Source: Ananas comosus
Lineage: Eukaryota; Streptophyta; Magnoliopsida; Poales; Bromeliaceae
DNA: 64,000 nt
Assembly (NCBI RefSeq): GCF_001540865.1
Contig: NC_033639.1
Location: forward strand, 10,156,432 to 10,220,431
Direction: 5' to 3'
Shown here piece after piece: positions 1 to 9,534 of the stretch. Positions within the stretch are counted from its first letter, which is position 1, and each line of letters starts with the position of its first letter. Under the pieces are notes generated by a model. That model saw nothing but the letters and a program-made list of their open reading frames with translations. It was not told the origin of the DNA and did no database searches. Made by a program: the position numbers and the translations under genes.

Positions 1-768
1 CGGCGGCGGCGGCGGCGGCGGCGGCGGAGGAGCGGCGGCGGAGGAGGCGTCGGCGCGGCGGCGGATGCGGGACGGGGCGGGGGAGAGCGACTCGGAGTCG
101 GAGTCGCGGAGGAGCGGGAGGCTCAGGGAGGGCTCGATCGCGCCCCCCGACCTCGCGGCCGCGCCGCGGTGGAGGAGGTGCTTCAGGGACCTGCTGGCGC
201 CAGGGCTGGGATTAGGGTTAGGGTTAGGGTTAGGGTTAGGGCTTCGGGAGGCGGCGGCGGAGGGAGAGGACGAGGGCTTGTCGCGATCGGGCTTCGTGGG
301 GGTGGTCCTCGACCTCCGGAGCCCGAGGAGCTCCCTCCACCGGCTCGAGCAGCTCGGGGCCTTGGGAGAGAACACGTACGGATCCGGCCCGGCGAGCTCC
401 GCCCTCCGCCGCAGCTCCGGCGCCGCCCCGACCTCCCCGACCGCCGCGGCGTTCGCCGCCTGCTCCGCCGCCGCGGGGGGCGTTGGCGCCGCCGCGAGCC
501 TGAGCGGGACGAGCTTCCCGTCGGCAAAGAGCTCGTCGGCGGGGAGCATGGCGACGGGATCCTCCAGCCGGAACTCGAAGTCGATGAACTCCATCTCCCC
601 CGCGGAGGCCTCGAGATCCGGCGTCTCCGGCGACGGCGCCGCCGTAGCGTCGGCGGCGGAGGAGGGGGAGAGGTCGCGGCTGAAGGAAACCCTAGGGCTG
701 AGCCAACCGTAGGAGGGGAGGAAACCCTCGGGGGAGATGGCGACGTTGTTGACTACGGCGGAGGCCAT
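1..768 (-). CDS. DUF1645 family protein, 5' part (cut by window edge)
   Basis: The minus strand is open from an ATG at 768-766 to the window edge: 256 codons without a stop, so the 3' end is missing. The protein starts MASAVVNNVAISPEGFLPSY. It carries the family hallmarks: an acidic FEFRL block (about residues 65-69), MLPADELFADGKLVPL (about 75-90), and later a WRELLGLRR segment. These identify the plant DUF1645 family, small nuclear or cytosolic proteins linked in some species to stress response and grain size; the biochemical role is unknown. The middle is Ser/Pro/Ala-rich with a Pro-Asn repeat, and the visible end runs into polyproline coded by CCG repeats. Coding GC is very high, as in many monocot 5' exons. 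An ATG 13 bases upstream is out of frame. Long open frames on the opposite strand here are shadows of the GC-rich coding strand. Confidence 0.88.
   Translation of the reverse strand, partial: MASAVVNNVAISPEGFLPSYGWLSPRVSFSRDLSPSSAADATAAPSPETPDLEASAGEMEFIDFEFRLEDPVAMLPADELFADGKLVPLRLAAAPTPPAAAEQAANAAAVGEVGAAPELRRRAELAGPDPYVFSPKAPSCSSRWRELLGLRRSRTTPTKPDRDKPSSSPSAAASRSPNPNPNPNPNPSPGASRSLKHLLHRGAAARSGGAIEPSLSLPLLRDSDSESLSPAPSRIRRRADASSAAAPPPPPPPPPP
208..241. repeat. Short TTAGGG array inside the DUF1645 coding region
   Basis: About five near-perfect copies of TTAGGG on the plus strand. On the coding strand they read CCTAAC and give an Asn-Pro dipeptide repeat in the low-complexity middle of the protein. 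The hexamer is not the usual plant telomere unit (TTTAGGG), and it is in frame, so it is a coding microsatellite rather than a telomeric tract. Confidence 0.9.
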
Positions 769-1846
769 GATCAACGACCATGAATCGGGAAAAAAAGAAA
801 AAAAAAAATCGCCGAGGAAGAGGAAGAGGAAGAGGAGGAGGAGCCGAGTGGAGCGGAGCCAAATCCAAATGCGATTTTATGCGGCCGTCCGGATTATTCG
901 AGAGCGTACATCATTTTATAAGCGGCTCGGTTTCACCCAAACCGGTCCGATTCGGGCGAATCAGCCAATGAGGACGCGACACGTCATCTGTCATGTGGTG
1001 CTTGGATATCATTGGACTCATATATGGGAGGTTTGTCGCTTTCGCTCTATATTTTATATAATCTTATGTTTTATTTTATTTTTTAATTTCCCCCTCTCGT
1101 GGTAATAATCCGTGAGTAAAGTTCAGTTGATTTTTTCTTTTTTTACGTAATAATTTTAAATACCATCTATATGATTACAGTTTCTTACTTTATTATCTTA
1201 TGATTTAAAATATATTGCTGTTATACCATATAATTTTTTTTCCCTTTTTATTTTTTTTATTAATTTTTTTGTTAAATCAGTAATAAAATTAAAACTAAAT
1301 ATTACTAAAGTGAATATTCAATAAATTATAGGTGGGTATCTGAAGTTTCATGTGTATAATTTACAACAACATATAGACATTTTCAGCATCGTAGAATACA
1401 TCTAATGAATGGAATTCAAAGTTTAATGGCTTGATGTATCATATGTTCTTTGAATACACCGGACGCTGGCGATTGTTTATCTTAATACACACTATAATTA
1501 TGACAACCTATTTGGTACATATAAATAAGCAAATCTAATTTCGAATATGTGCATATTTTTAAAATGATTTACTTTCGTATGATAAGATATACTGAAATAT
1601 CAGGTGCACTCATATTTGTTCTGTTTTAAATTTACATTCGTATAATAAGGCATGTCATATTTTTCAATGGATTGATTGAAAAAACATATCAGGTAGTGAA
1701 ATAAGGGATCTTGTTATTTTTTTCCCCTTATTTTTAGGCAATTAATTTGGTGATTTTTTTTTCCTTATTTTTTCGTTTTAATTGATTTTCTCTTGACTTG
1801 AAAAAGTCCTCCTCCAACCTGCGTAGTTTTTAGAAAAACAAATGAA
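769..1846. other. Upstream region of the DUF1645 gene
   Basis: This holds the presumed leader and promoter of the minus-strand DUF1645 gene. The first 250 bases are purine- and GC-rich, then the sequence becomes AT-rich with poly-T runs. An ACACGTCA motif at about 978-986 is G-box-like. I see no credible coding sequence. The segment at about 1230-1370 resembles repeats near 28.9 kb and 59.8 kb. Confidence 0.5.
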
Positions 1847-1855
1847 TTGTTATTA

Positions 1856-2516
1856 AACTAAATTACATAAAACCACATATCAAAATTCAATTTTTCACTT
1901 TCCTCTTCAGTCATTTAAAAATCTACACTTTATCCCCTTTAAAATAAAAAATGTTCATTTTATCCCCCACCATTAATGATCCGATAGAGTTCTGTTATAA
2001 AATCTTTTTTTTTATGCCAAAAATATTCTCCATCCTCTCTACCGTGCTTCGTCCTCCTCTACCTCGCCGCCTCACCCTCCTTCACTGTCTCGCCCTCGCC
2101 TACATCTCCGTCCGCGCTCACAAACACCCTCTTACCCTCCTCCGCTGCGCCGCCTTCGTCCTCGTTGCCCTTGCCCACCTTTTCATCCACGCTCATCTTG
2201 ATTTCCTTCCTACTGCCGCCGAAATGGAGGAGCGACGAGGATGCAGGAGAAGAAGGGGAGCAGGTGGAGAAAAAAATGGAGAGGATCCGCGGCGGATCGA
2301 GGCGTGAACTACGGCCGATCGAGGCGGCGGATGAGCGAGATGAGGGAGGAGACGAAAATGGTGTGGGCCAAAATTGTCGCTTTGTCATCACATTTCATAC
2401 CGTACCTCGCTGTGAACATTTTTTATTTTACGAGGAGGCAAAGTGCAGGTTTTTAAATGATAGGGTAGAAAGTAAAAAAATCGGATTTTGACGGAGGAGT
2501 TTTATGTAATTTAGCC
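1856..2516. mobile_element. Mutator-like non-autonomous element with GC-rich cargo
   Basis: The ends are long inverted repeats. The left begins AACTAAATTACATAAAAC; the right, read in reverse complement, begins GGCTAAATTACATAAAAC. Similarity continues for about 100 bases on each side. A perfect 9-base direct repeat TTGTTATTA flanks the element (1847-1855 and 2517-2525), the target-site duplication expected of Mutator-like transposons. Between the arms lies a GC-rich block at about 2040-2345, unlike the AT-rich arms, which could be captured host sequence (Pack-MULE style). No transposase is encoded. A related element without this cargo lies at 13449-13806. Confidence 0.85.
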
Positions 2517-2529
2517 TTGTTATTATTTA

Positions 2530-3055
2530 GGGATAGTTGCATATGGCTCTCTGCAAAATAATCAAATAATAAATATGTCTTTATAAAATTTAAGTTATCA
2601 AATTTATCTTTTTAAAAGTCTTTTCGTCTGCAAATATATATTCTTATATTATCGAAATTTAGATAACTATGAGTTAAAAAAAAGTAACCACAATTAGCTA
2701 ATAACTTTTTTATCCTTTATATATATAAATAATTTTTATTCCAATGTTAGAGTCATGTCATCTTTCTAATACTCTCCTCTTTATCCACGGCGACGAGTAC
2801 AACGCGTGTCCCACGGCAAAAGTGAGGAGAAAACAAATTTGTAATGACAAAATAGTCATTTTACGTACCCACCAGTAAAAACTAACGGTAAATCACACAA
2901 TAAGAACATATATGAATACTAGCTAATAGGAGCTAGGAACTTTTGAATGGATATATTTGCAAAACCAATGAATTTTTAAAAGATTAAATCTGATCATTTA
3001 AGTTTTGTTGAATTTATCTATTATTTGATATAGAGACTTGTATGAAAATTAACCC
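2530..3055. mobile_element. Second Mutator-like MITE, abutting the first
   Basis: The termini are GGGATAGTTGCATATGG on the left and, in reverse complement, GGGTTAATTTTCATACAAG on the right, with diffuse inverted similarity over about 95 bases. A perfect 9-base duplication TATTATTTA flanks it (2521-2529 and 3056-3064). The left duplication overlaps the right duplication of the preceding element by five bases. No coding capacity is seen. Confidence 0.8.
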
Positions 3056-3064
3056 TATTATTTA

Positions 3065-4113
3065 TATAAACCCCATCTAATCTCTCTTTTAAATTATACA
3101 AAATTTACAAAAAAACAAAAGATTTATATTTGTAAGAGACCATGCATGATTAGTTGTTCATTAACTTCAGCAACTGTTGCTTGTATTAAAGGCCATTTTA
3201 TTTTGCCCGAGATCTGACACCCACTTATTAGAGAAACAGTAATGCAGAATAGGATAAATCACTCACAACTTTGTGGAACTATACATGAACATGCATATAT
3301 ATATATATGCACACACACACATACGTAACAGTGTTACATTTTTCACATGTGAATTGAATCGACCATCTCTGTCTTGATTCCAATCAGTATCCAAACATTG
3401 TATCGAATTATTTTCACCTTTTTTCAGATCCTTTATTATGAGTACATCATTTATTCTCCTCACTTTATCACCATGCCCATATATCTATCACACTTTTCCT
3501 TACCTTTTACTTTTTCAATCATCTCTTTGAATATACCATCTTTTTATTACTTAGGAGAGGAGTTTGTCCAGAATAGGAAGATCTGATCAGTGTAATAAGC
3601 CCAACATGAGCTAGCCTAGGATGTGACATAGATCTTAAAACTCTTCCACTTCAAAACTATTAAAAAACCTCTTTTTTGGGCCCTTTTTCCAAATCAATCC
3701 TTTAAATTGGTACTTGCCATTTTATTTCTGCCTCCAGAGTATGTTTATTTCGCCAAAAGTGTAGAGGAATAAAGTAATTTTATCGTAAATATATACTTAT
3801 TTTGTTATTATCCAAAATACTGATATTGACTTCGACCCATTATATGCTGCTCATTTTCTACTAAACAAATAATAAAATTAGAAGAAATTTAGTTCCACAA
3901 CTACGAAAATAAACAACGAAAGAAAATTTTTTTTTTTTTTTTTACTTTAACTCTAATTAACTCGAACGTTTGCTTCAACCTGAACTCCACCTTCAATAAA
4001 ACAAACAGACCGTATAAGCTACAGAGATGTCGAATGCGGTTTGCACGGTGGCACACCAAGTGCATGCATATTTCTCTTGAAGTGCTGAGTGGGCATGTGT
4101 GCGTACATGTAGA
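3065..4113. other. AT-rich intergenic sequence
   Basis: Contains a TA/CA microsatellite near 3294-3322 and a poly-T tract near 3929-3943. No gene, RNA or element ends could be supported. Confidence 0.4.
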
Positions 4114-4653
4114 GTCCAGCTACTACATTCTTATGAGCACAATCGTATTCGTACTCATAAGTCGTTTTCAATGATAAAACTTTCAAATCAAACGATCCAT
4201 ACCGTTAAAACACTATTTAGAACATTTGAAACTTTTAGAAATTAAATTTTATAATTTTTCAATATCACTTATCTTACGATCAAAAGATCTCAAAATTGAC
4301 AACTTTTAATAGCCGGTATAAGATATTTGCTATATTAACGGTATAAAGACTCGAAATTAGTTGATTTTTTGATACAAATTATATTCACTATCTAGATAAA
4401 AAATCAATAACTCCGATTTTAAATTGAAAAATTCGATTATCGATTTTTAGAATTTCATTCAATTTTGATTGTTCATTTTATGTCCGCTTGATAGATTTTA
4501 TTATAATTTTGAAAAAATTTAAAATTTATTTTAAAAAAGTTTTAAATACGCTAAATCATATTTAACGGTGTGGATCGTCAATTCAAAAGCTCTGTCATTG
4601 AAAATAACTTATGAGTATGAAGAACTCTATACTCATACCAGTATAGTAGCCCT
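4114..4653. mobile_element. MITE family A, copy 1
   Basis: The left end reads GTCCAGCTACTACATTCTTA and continues through a segment containing CTCATAAGTCGTTTTC. The right end is its imperfect inverted repeat over about 80 bases. The interior is AT-rich and non-coding. A second copy with the same interior lies at 6881-7437, which confirms a dispersed family. No clean target duplication was resolved. Confidence 0.65.
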
Positions 4654-4794
4654 ACTCTCTCTCTCTCTCTCTCTATATATATATCTATTACATAATATGA
4701 ATCCTCAATATTTTTGCCACGTGGCACCCCCTCCCTCACCCTTTTACTCCCATTTCCCTTCTTTCCCCGCTATTGCTAATTGTCACCTCCAATA

Positions 4795-5050
4795 AATAAA
4801 TAAATTTATTAATTTTTTAATTAAAATTAACAATCCTTCATTACCTATTGGGGGCATTTATTACCCTTCATTTTTATCCTTACCATTACATCCCTCCACT
4901 ACCTATAATAAATAAATTTACTGATTTTTTAATTAAAATTAACAATCCTTCACTACATATTTAAGACATTCATTTCTCTTCATTTTTACCCTTACCGTTA
5001 CATCCCTCCACTACCTATTTAAGACATTTATTTTCTTTCATTTTTATGCC
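4795..5050. repeat. Imperfect direct tandem repeat, about 125-base unit
   Basis: A unit containing AATAAATTTA, TTTTTTAATTAAAATTAACA and CATCCCTCCACTACCTAT occurs about two and a half times in direct orientation. It is non-coding. Confidence 0.65.
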
Positions 5051-5199
5051 TATATAATTAAATTAAATGCCTACTTTCAATGAATGATTCTTCAATGTAA
5101 TTGACAACTTCTTCTCATATCTTGGTGATGCTTTTACTGTCTACAATTAGTTAGTATTTTGGGTTTCTTTTTAAGACTTCTAAAATTGAGTTTTTATTG

Positions 5200-5292
5200 A
5201 TCGTCGTCTCCACCAAGTGTGGGCACTATGCCGACAGGTTCGACTTTAGAGCCAAGCACGTGTCGCGCGGCGTCGACGAGAGTCTCACCCGC
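5200..5292 (+). pseudogene. L-galactose dehydrogenase-like coding fragment
   Basis: Frame translation from 5200 gives IVVSTKCGHYADRFDF and then AKHVSRGVDESLTRPR. This matches in kind the N-terminal part of plant L-galactose dehydrogenase (an aldo-keto reductase of ascorbate synthesis), around its TKCGRY and VDESL segments. Nothing before or after continues the protein, so it is an isolated fragment of roughly 30 residues. It has higher GC than its surroundings and sits upstream of a Helitron-type 3' end, so capture by a transposon is plausible. The family assignment is from memory of the motif, without alignment. Confidence 0.5.
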
Positions 5293-6560
5293 CCACGTAT
5301 GAAGTGTCGGATGGTAAGGTAAGGAATTTGTTTACTTTATCTTACTTTATGATGATTAGCTTACCTTTTAATCTTTTTTGCTTTGTTTATAAAACTACGA
5401 TGTTTTTCTTATCCTGTTATTGTACTCTTCATCTGGTAGTTCTCTTTTATTATTAGACCTTCTTATAAGGTCCTCGGTTGGTAGTTCTGACTGCGAAGGG
5501 GTTAAGGAGAGTTTTTTCTTCATAGAAGTATCGTACTGTGTCGGATATCTTATTAGTTTCGTAAAACATTACTAGAAGTTTTATAGATAAATAAGATCGT
5601 ATTTCTGTCTATCTCTTTCCTTTGTCTTGTTATTTATTTTTATTTTTGTGGTTAATGAAACGGTTTATCTAAAAATTTTATCTGTTGTAATTGAAAGTTA
5701 ATTGAGTTTTATCTGACGTTTGGGTCTTTTATTTTCATATTTAAAAGAACGTATTTAATGTCGTGTTTTCTCGGAGTTTTGGATAACACTCAATGAAACT
5801 CAAAACTTATGAGTTGAAACTTATATTTTTAGTTCTATCAAATGGTAATATAGCAATCTTTGACTTACTTAGACTTTAAATGTACCAAGGCATTAATAGA
5901 TATACTTCTTTTATTTTTATATTCGAATATGAAATACAAAGAAGTCCATTTTTTATATTTAGAAAATTATTTTAGGATAGAAGGAGAATAAGGTTCTTTT
6001 TTCAAGTTTGTTTTATGGTTTATTTTGAAAGACTTTTTAGTATTAGCTCTTTTGATTTAATCTCTTTATATCTTTAAAACTAGTTTAGTATCAGCTCGAA
6101 CTNATTAATTTGAATTGCTTTCTTCTTCTTTTTTTTTTCTTTTTTTTTTAATGTTTGATTTGATATGGCGACGTAAATTGATTCAAATTAACCTGCAGAG
6201 ATTAATTGACGATATGGAACGTTCCATGGACAATCCGAGTCGATCCGGTAAACTGCTAGGAAGGTTCCTTTGATTTTTCCTCCTTAGCAGTGCAATTCAA
6301 TTATATCTGAAGCTGAGAAGTGATTTTTTTTTCAAAATTTTGCAGTGGCCTCTCCTATTGTCTTTGCTTTTATTGCCTGTCACTCAAGTTTTTGTATTGG
6401 CTATAGCTCACTGCATATAACTATTACTTTTGTTGATATTTTACTCTTTCTAAAATTTTACTACAATGCTCTTCATTGTGAACTAATATTTTAATACTGG
6501 CATACTATAATTTTATTTACTTATGTTCATATTTTATTATTTATAAATTTTTTACTTTAG

Positions 6561-6599
6561 CAGTAATTACCCGCCGCATCGCGCGGGTACCTACACTAG
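6561..6599 (+). mobile_element. Helitron-type 3' terminus
   Basis: A GC-rich hairpin, ACCCGC (6569-6574) pairing with GCGGGT (6583-6588), is followed seven bases later by CTAG at 6596-6599 and then T. This is the standard 3' end of plant Helitrons (hairpin, CTRR, insertion before T). The 5' end (TC after A) cannot be placed. The element may include the region from about 5.05 kb, with the L-galactose dehydrogenase-like fragment at 5200-5292 and an exon-like stretch at about 6199-6249. Confidence 0.6.
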
Positions 6600-6664
6600 T
6601 ATATATATAAAGAGAGACAGAGAGAGAGCAGGCCTACTGTACTATTATATATATATATATAACT

Positions 6665-6884
6665 AGGCTGGAATACTATTAATAGCACCAAGTTATTGGT
6701 ACTCTTATTTTTTAGCTCTTGGATTGAGAAATGTGCGATTAGGATAATGTGGACCCCCTAGGGTTGAGTGGGTGGTTGGTTAAATAATATAATCTAACGG
6801 GTAAAAATAATCAAAATGGTTAATCTAACGGCAGAAAACTTGATAGCACCAAGTACTTGGTACTATCGATAGCACAGCAGCCGG
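6665..6884. mobile_element. MITE family B, copy 1
   Basis: About 220 bases with inverted ends built around AGCACCAAGTTATTGGTACT on the left and CCAAGTACTTGGTACTATCG on the right. The conserved interior contains GGATAATGTGGACCCCCTAG and AATCTAACGG. Two more copies lie at 7450-7675 and 7718-7893. It directly abuts MITE A copy 2. Confidence 0.7.
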
Positions 6885-7437
6885 ACTCTATATATATACA
6901 TACTCTTATGAGTACGATCGCCTTCGTATTCATAAGTCGTTTTCGATCATAGAGCTTTCGAATCGACAACCATACCGTTAAACATTATCTTGAATAGTTA
7001 AAACTTCTAGAAATCAAATTTTATAATTTTTTGATATCATGTACCTTATGATCAAAAGTTCACAAAATTGACAATTTTTAACGGCCGATATAGGATACTT
7101 ACTATGTTTAACGGTGTAAAAGAATTGGAATAGGGTGATTTTTTAATAGAAAATTCTATTCGCTACCTAGATAAAGATCAATAACTCTGATCTTAAATTG
7201 AAGGATCCGATCATTCATGTTTAGGACGTCGTTCTATTTCGACCGTTCTTTTTATACCCACTTGATGGACTTTATTATGATTTCGAAAAATTATAAAATT
7301 TATTTTCTAGAAGTTTCAAATATTCTATATCATATTTAACGGAATGGATCGTTGATTTGAAAACTTCATCATCAAAAATAATTTTAATTTATAAGTATGA
7401 AGGACTTTATACTTATAAGAGTATAGTAGTCGGACTA
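6881..7437. mobile_element. MITE family A, copy 2
   Basis: Same family as 4114-4653. It opens with CCGGACTCTATATATATACA then CTCTTATGAGTACGATCG, and closes with GAGTATAGTAGTCGGACTAT, the inverted counterpart. It is flanked on both sides by family B copies, so the cluster grew by insertion next to existing elements. Confidence 0.65.
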
Positions 7438-7449
7438 TATATATATAAA

Positions 7450-7675
7450 ATTGAGCTCCTATATTTTTAAAAGTATCAAGTCATTGGTGCTTGTAAGTTT
7501 TCGACTCTTGAATTAAGGAATGCGTGGCTAGGATGATGTGGGCCCTCTAGGGTTGAGTGAGTGGTTGGTTAAATAGTATAATCTAACGGATAAAAATGAT
7601 CAAAGACGTAGATCTAATGGTAAAAAATTTACAAACACCAACTAGTTGGTACTTTTACAAGCACTATAGCCGAAC
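7450..7675. mobile_element. MITE family B, copy 2
   Basis: About 225 bases with the same interior as copy 1 (GATGATGTGGGCCCTCTAGG, then AATCTAACGG) and inverted ends around AAGTATCAAGTCATTGGTGC and CCAACTAGTTGGTACTTTTA. TA/GA microsatellites separate it from copy 3. Confidence 0.7.
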
Positions 7676-7717
<42 letters not shown>

Positions 7718-7893
7718 ATTGAGCTCCTATGCTTTTAAAAGTACCAAGTTATTGCTGCTTGTAAGTTTTCGACCCTTAAATTAAAGAATGTGCGGTTAGG
7801 ATGATGTGGGCCCCCTAGATTTTAGTGGTTAGTTGGTTGAATAGTATAATCTAACGGGTAAAAAGGATTAAAGGCGAAGATCTAAAGGTTAGA
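7718..7893. mobile_element. MITE family B, copy 3, truncated
   Basis: The left two thirds match copy 2 closely (GAGCTCCTATGCTTTTAAAA, then GATGATGTGGGCCCCCTAGA). The right inverted end is missing after about 7893. Confidence 0.6.
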
Positions 7894-7948
7894 GTGTTCA
7901 CTTTTCATGTCACATGAAAAACACGTGACCTCGATATTTTTTTGGGCC

Positions 7949-7975
7949 TCCCCCCCCCCCCCCCCCCCACCCACA

Positions 7976-8011
<36 letters not shown>

Positions 8012-8936
8012 CATTGACCCACCTCGGGTGCCGCGCGCTCCCCCTCCCTCAACGCACGCGCACGTGACTCCCTACCCCACACGCGCCACCACCTTATCTC
8101 CTCTCTCTCTCTCTCTCTCATCTCCACCCTCCCTGGCGCCCACTCGTTCCATCTTTGCCCCTACAATCCTGGGAAATTACAAGCAGCCCCCGTCCCCTCG
8201 CTTTCCCGGGTGGGCCCCACCGTCGTTTGCGACGGCGGCGACGGCATCACCGTTGGTCCGTTTCATCATCTCCTGCCGCAGCCGCAGTTTTAAGGGGGGG
8301 AGCAACTTAATCATTCGGAGCCCCGCGAAATTACCATGATGCCCCTCCGTCTTGTCGCTATCTCCCGCGCCCTAGATCGCGGCATGCGCCCGAGGGCAGT
8401 TTCGGAAATTCCGCTTCGGTGTCGGAGGATCTGAGAGAGAGAGAGAGAGAGAGAGGGGTTAAATCAGGGCCGTACGATCAGCACGGAGCGGAGCGGGGGC
8501 ATGTTCTTCGTGTCATGATGTGATGACACATGCGCCGAACATTTCATCGCATTCGGTGCACCGTCCTATCGCAACAGACTAGTCCCAAGACCGAGTTCGC
8601 CACGTCATCCACAGACCGTTAAGAGGCGAGAGTGGTGAACTGGGCGCACGCAGTAGCAGTGTCAACCAAGCGGTTCACGGGATTCGCTTGCTGACCCCAC
8701 GCGGGGCGTGGGGCCCATCGTGACACGTGTCACGACGGCGACGCTGCAGGGGGTGTGGGGAACGGTTCCCGCGCTGGATTAATTTTGCTGTCGCCACGTG
8801 GTCTGTATTAGCTGTGCCTTCTGTCCTTCGTCGTACACCTGTCCCTTTCCGCTTAAACTATTGGCCTCGTATTTTCGCTTATTTACGGAAAATGCCATGG
8901 CCTTTTAGATATTTTTGCGTGGGCCTTGTGCACTGA
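7949..8936. other. GC-rich island without a convincing gene
   Basis: Starts with a poly-C run and a CT microsatellite (7949-8007). It then runs GC-rich for about 900 bases with further CT/GA tracts (8098-8119, 8433-8454) and G-box-like CACGTG or CACGTGA motifs (for example near 8062 and 8795). The composition resembles a plant promoter and leader. Open frames here are short, low-complexity and lack recognisable domains, and no coding exon follows on either strand within several kilobases. Confidence 0.45.
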
Positions 8937-9503
8937 GGTCTTATTTTTATTTTATTTTTAACAATTAAAAAATATATAGTTTGGAATTGAGATGTTCAAA
9001 TTCTTCCGTTTTAATACAACTAATGTGATTACGTTCACAAGAGAAGTACTCCACTTATGATTCTACGTATTAATTATGAACAATAAGCTTAAATATAATT
9101 GGACGCATGTAATTAAAATCCAGTTGAAACTTAGAGGACCAAAATAATATTATGCTGAAATTTCTTTAGTAATATTTTTCATCATGATGACAATTTTATA
9201 TATCAATTTTCCAAATAAGTATCAAATAAATTCAATTGAATTTCTCAAATTGGGCACTTGGGTGCATCCAAAGTGTTCTAAATGTGGACCCAAAATTGAT
9301 GTGGTGGCGCACCAATTAAGGTCCCGCCAACAACAAGGAAAAAGGAAAAAGAGCAATGGTATCTTATCCAAAAAAAAAAAAAAAAGTAGCCTTTTTGGAT
9401 GCATGGCTCTTTAATAATTGCTTACCTGTGTAGGCAAAGAGATTTGGGGAAAAAAAAAGAAAAGAGGTAAAAGGGTTGGTATCTCTTTTTTTGTTTTCTT
9501 TTC

Positions 9504-9534
<31 letters not shown>

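Noticed and set aside
208..241. Telomere or chromosome end
   Set aside because: The tract is only about five units, is not the plant-type heptamer, and lies in a coding frame.
65..783. Long plus-strand open frames over the first 800 bases
   Set aside because: They are antisense shadows of the GC-rich DUF1645 coding strand, which matches a known family and has a proper start.
2059..2391. Protein-coding gene in the GC-rich block
   Set aside because: The frames are low-complexity and contained between the inverted arms of a transposon; no domain or splice structure is visible.
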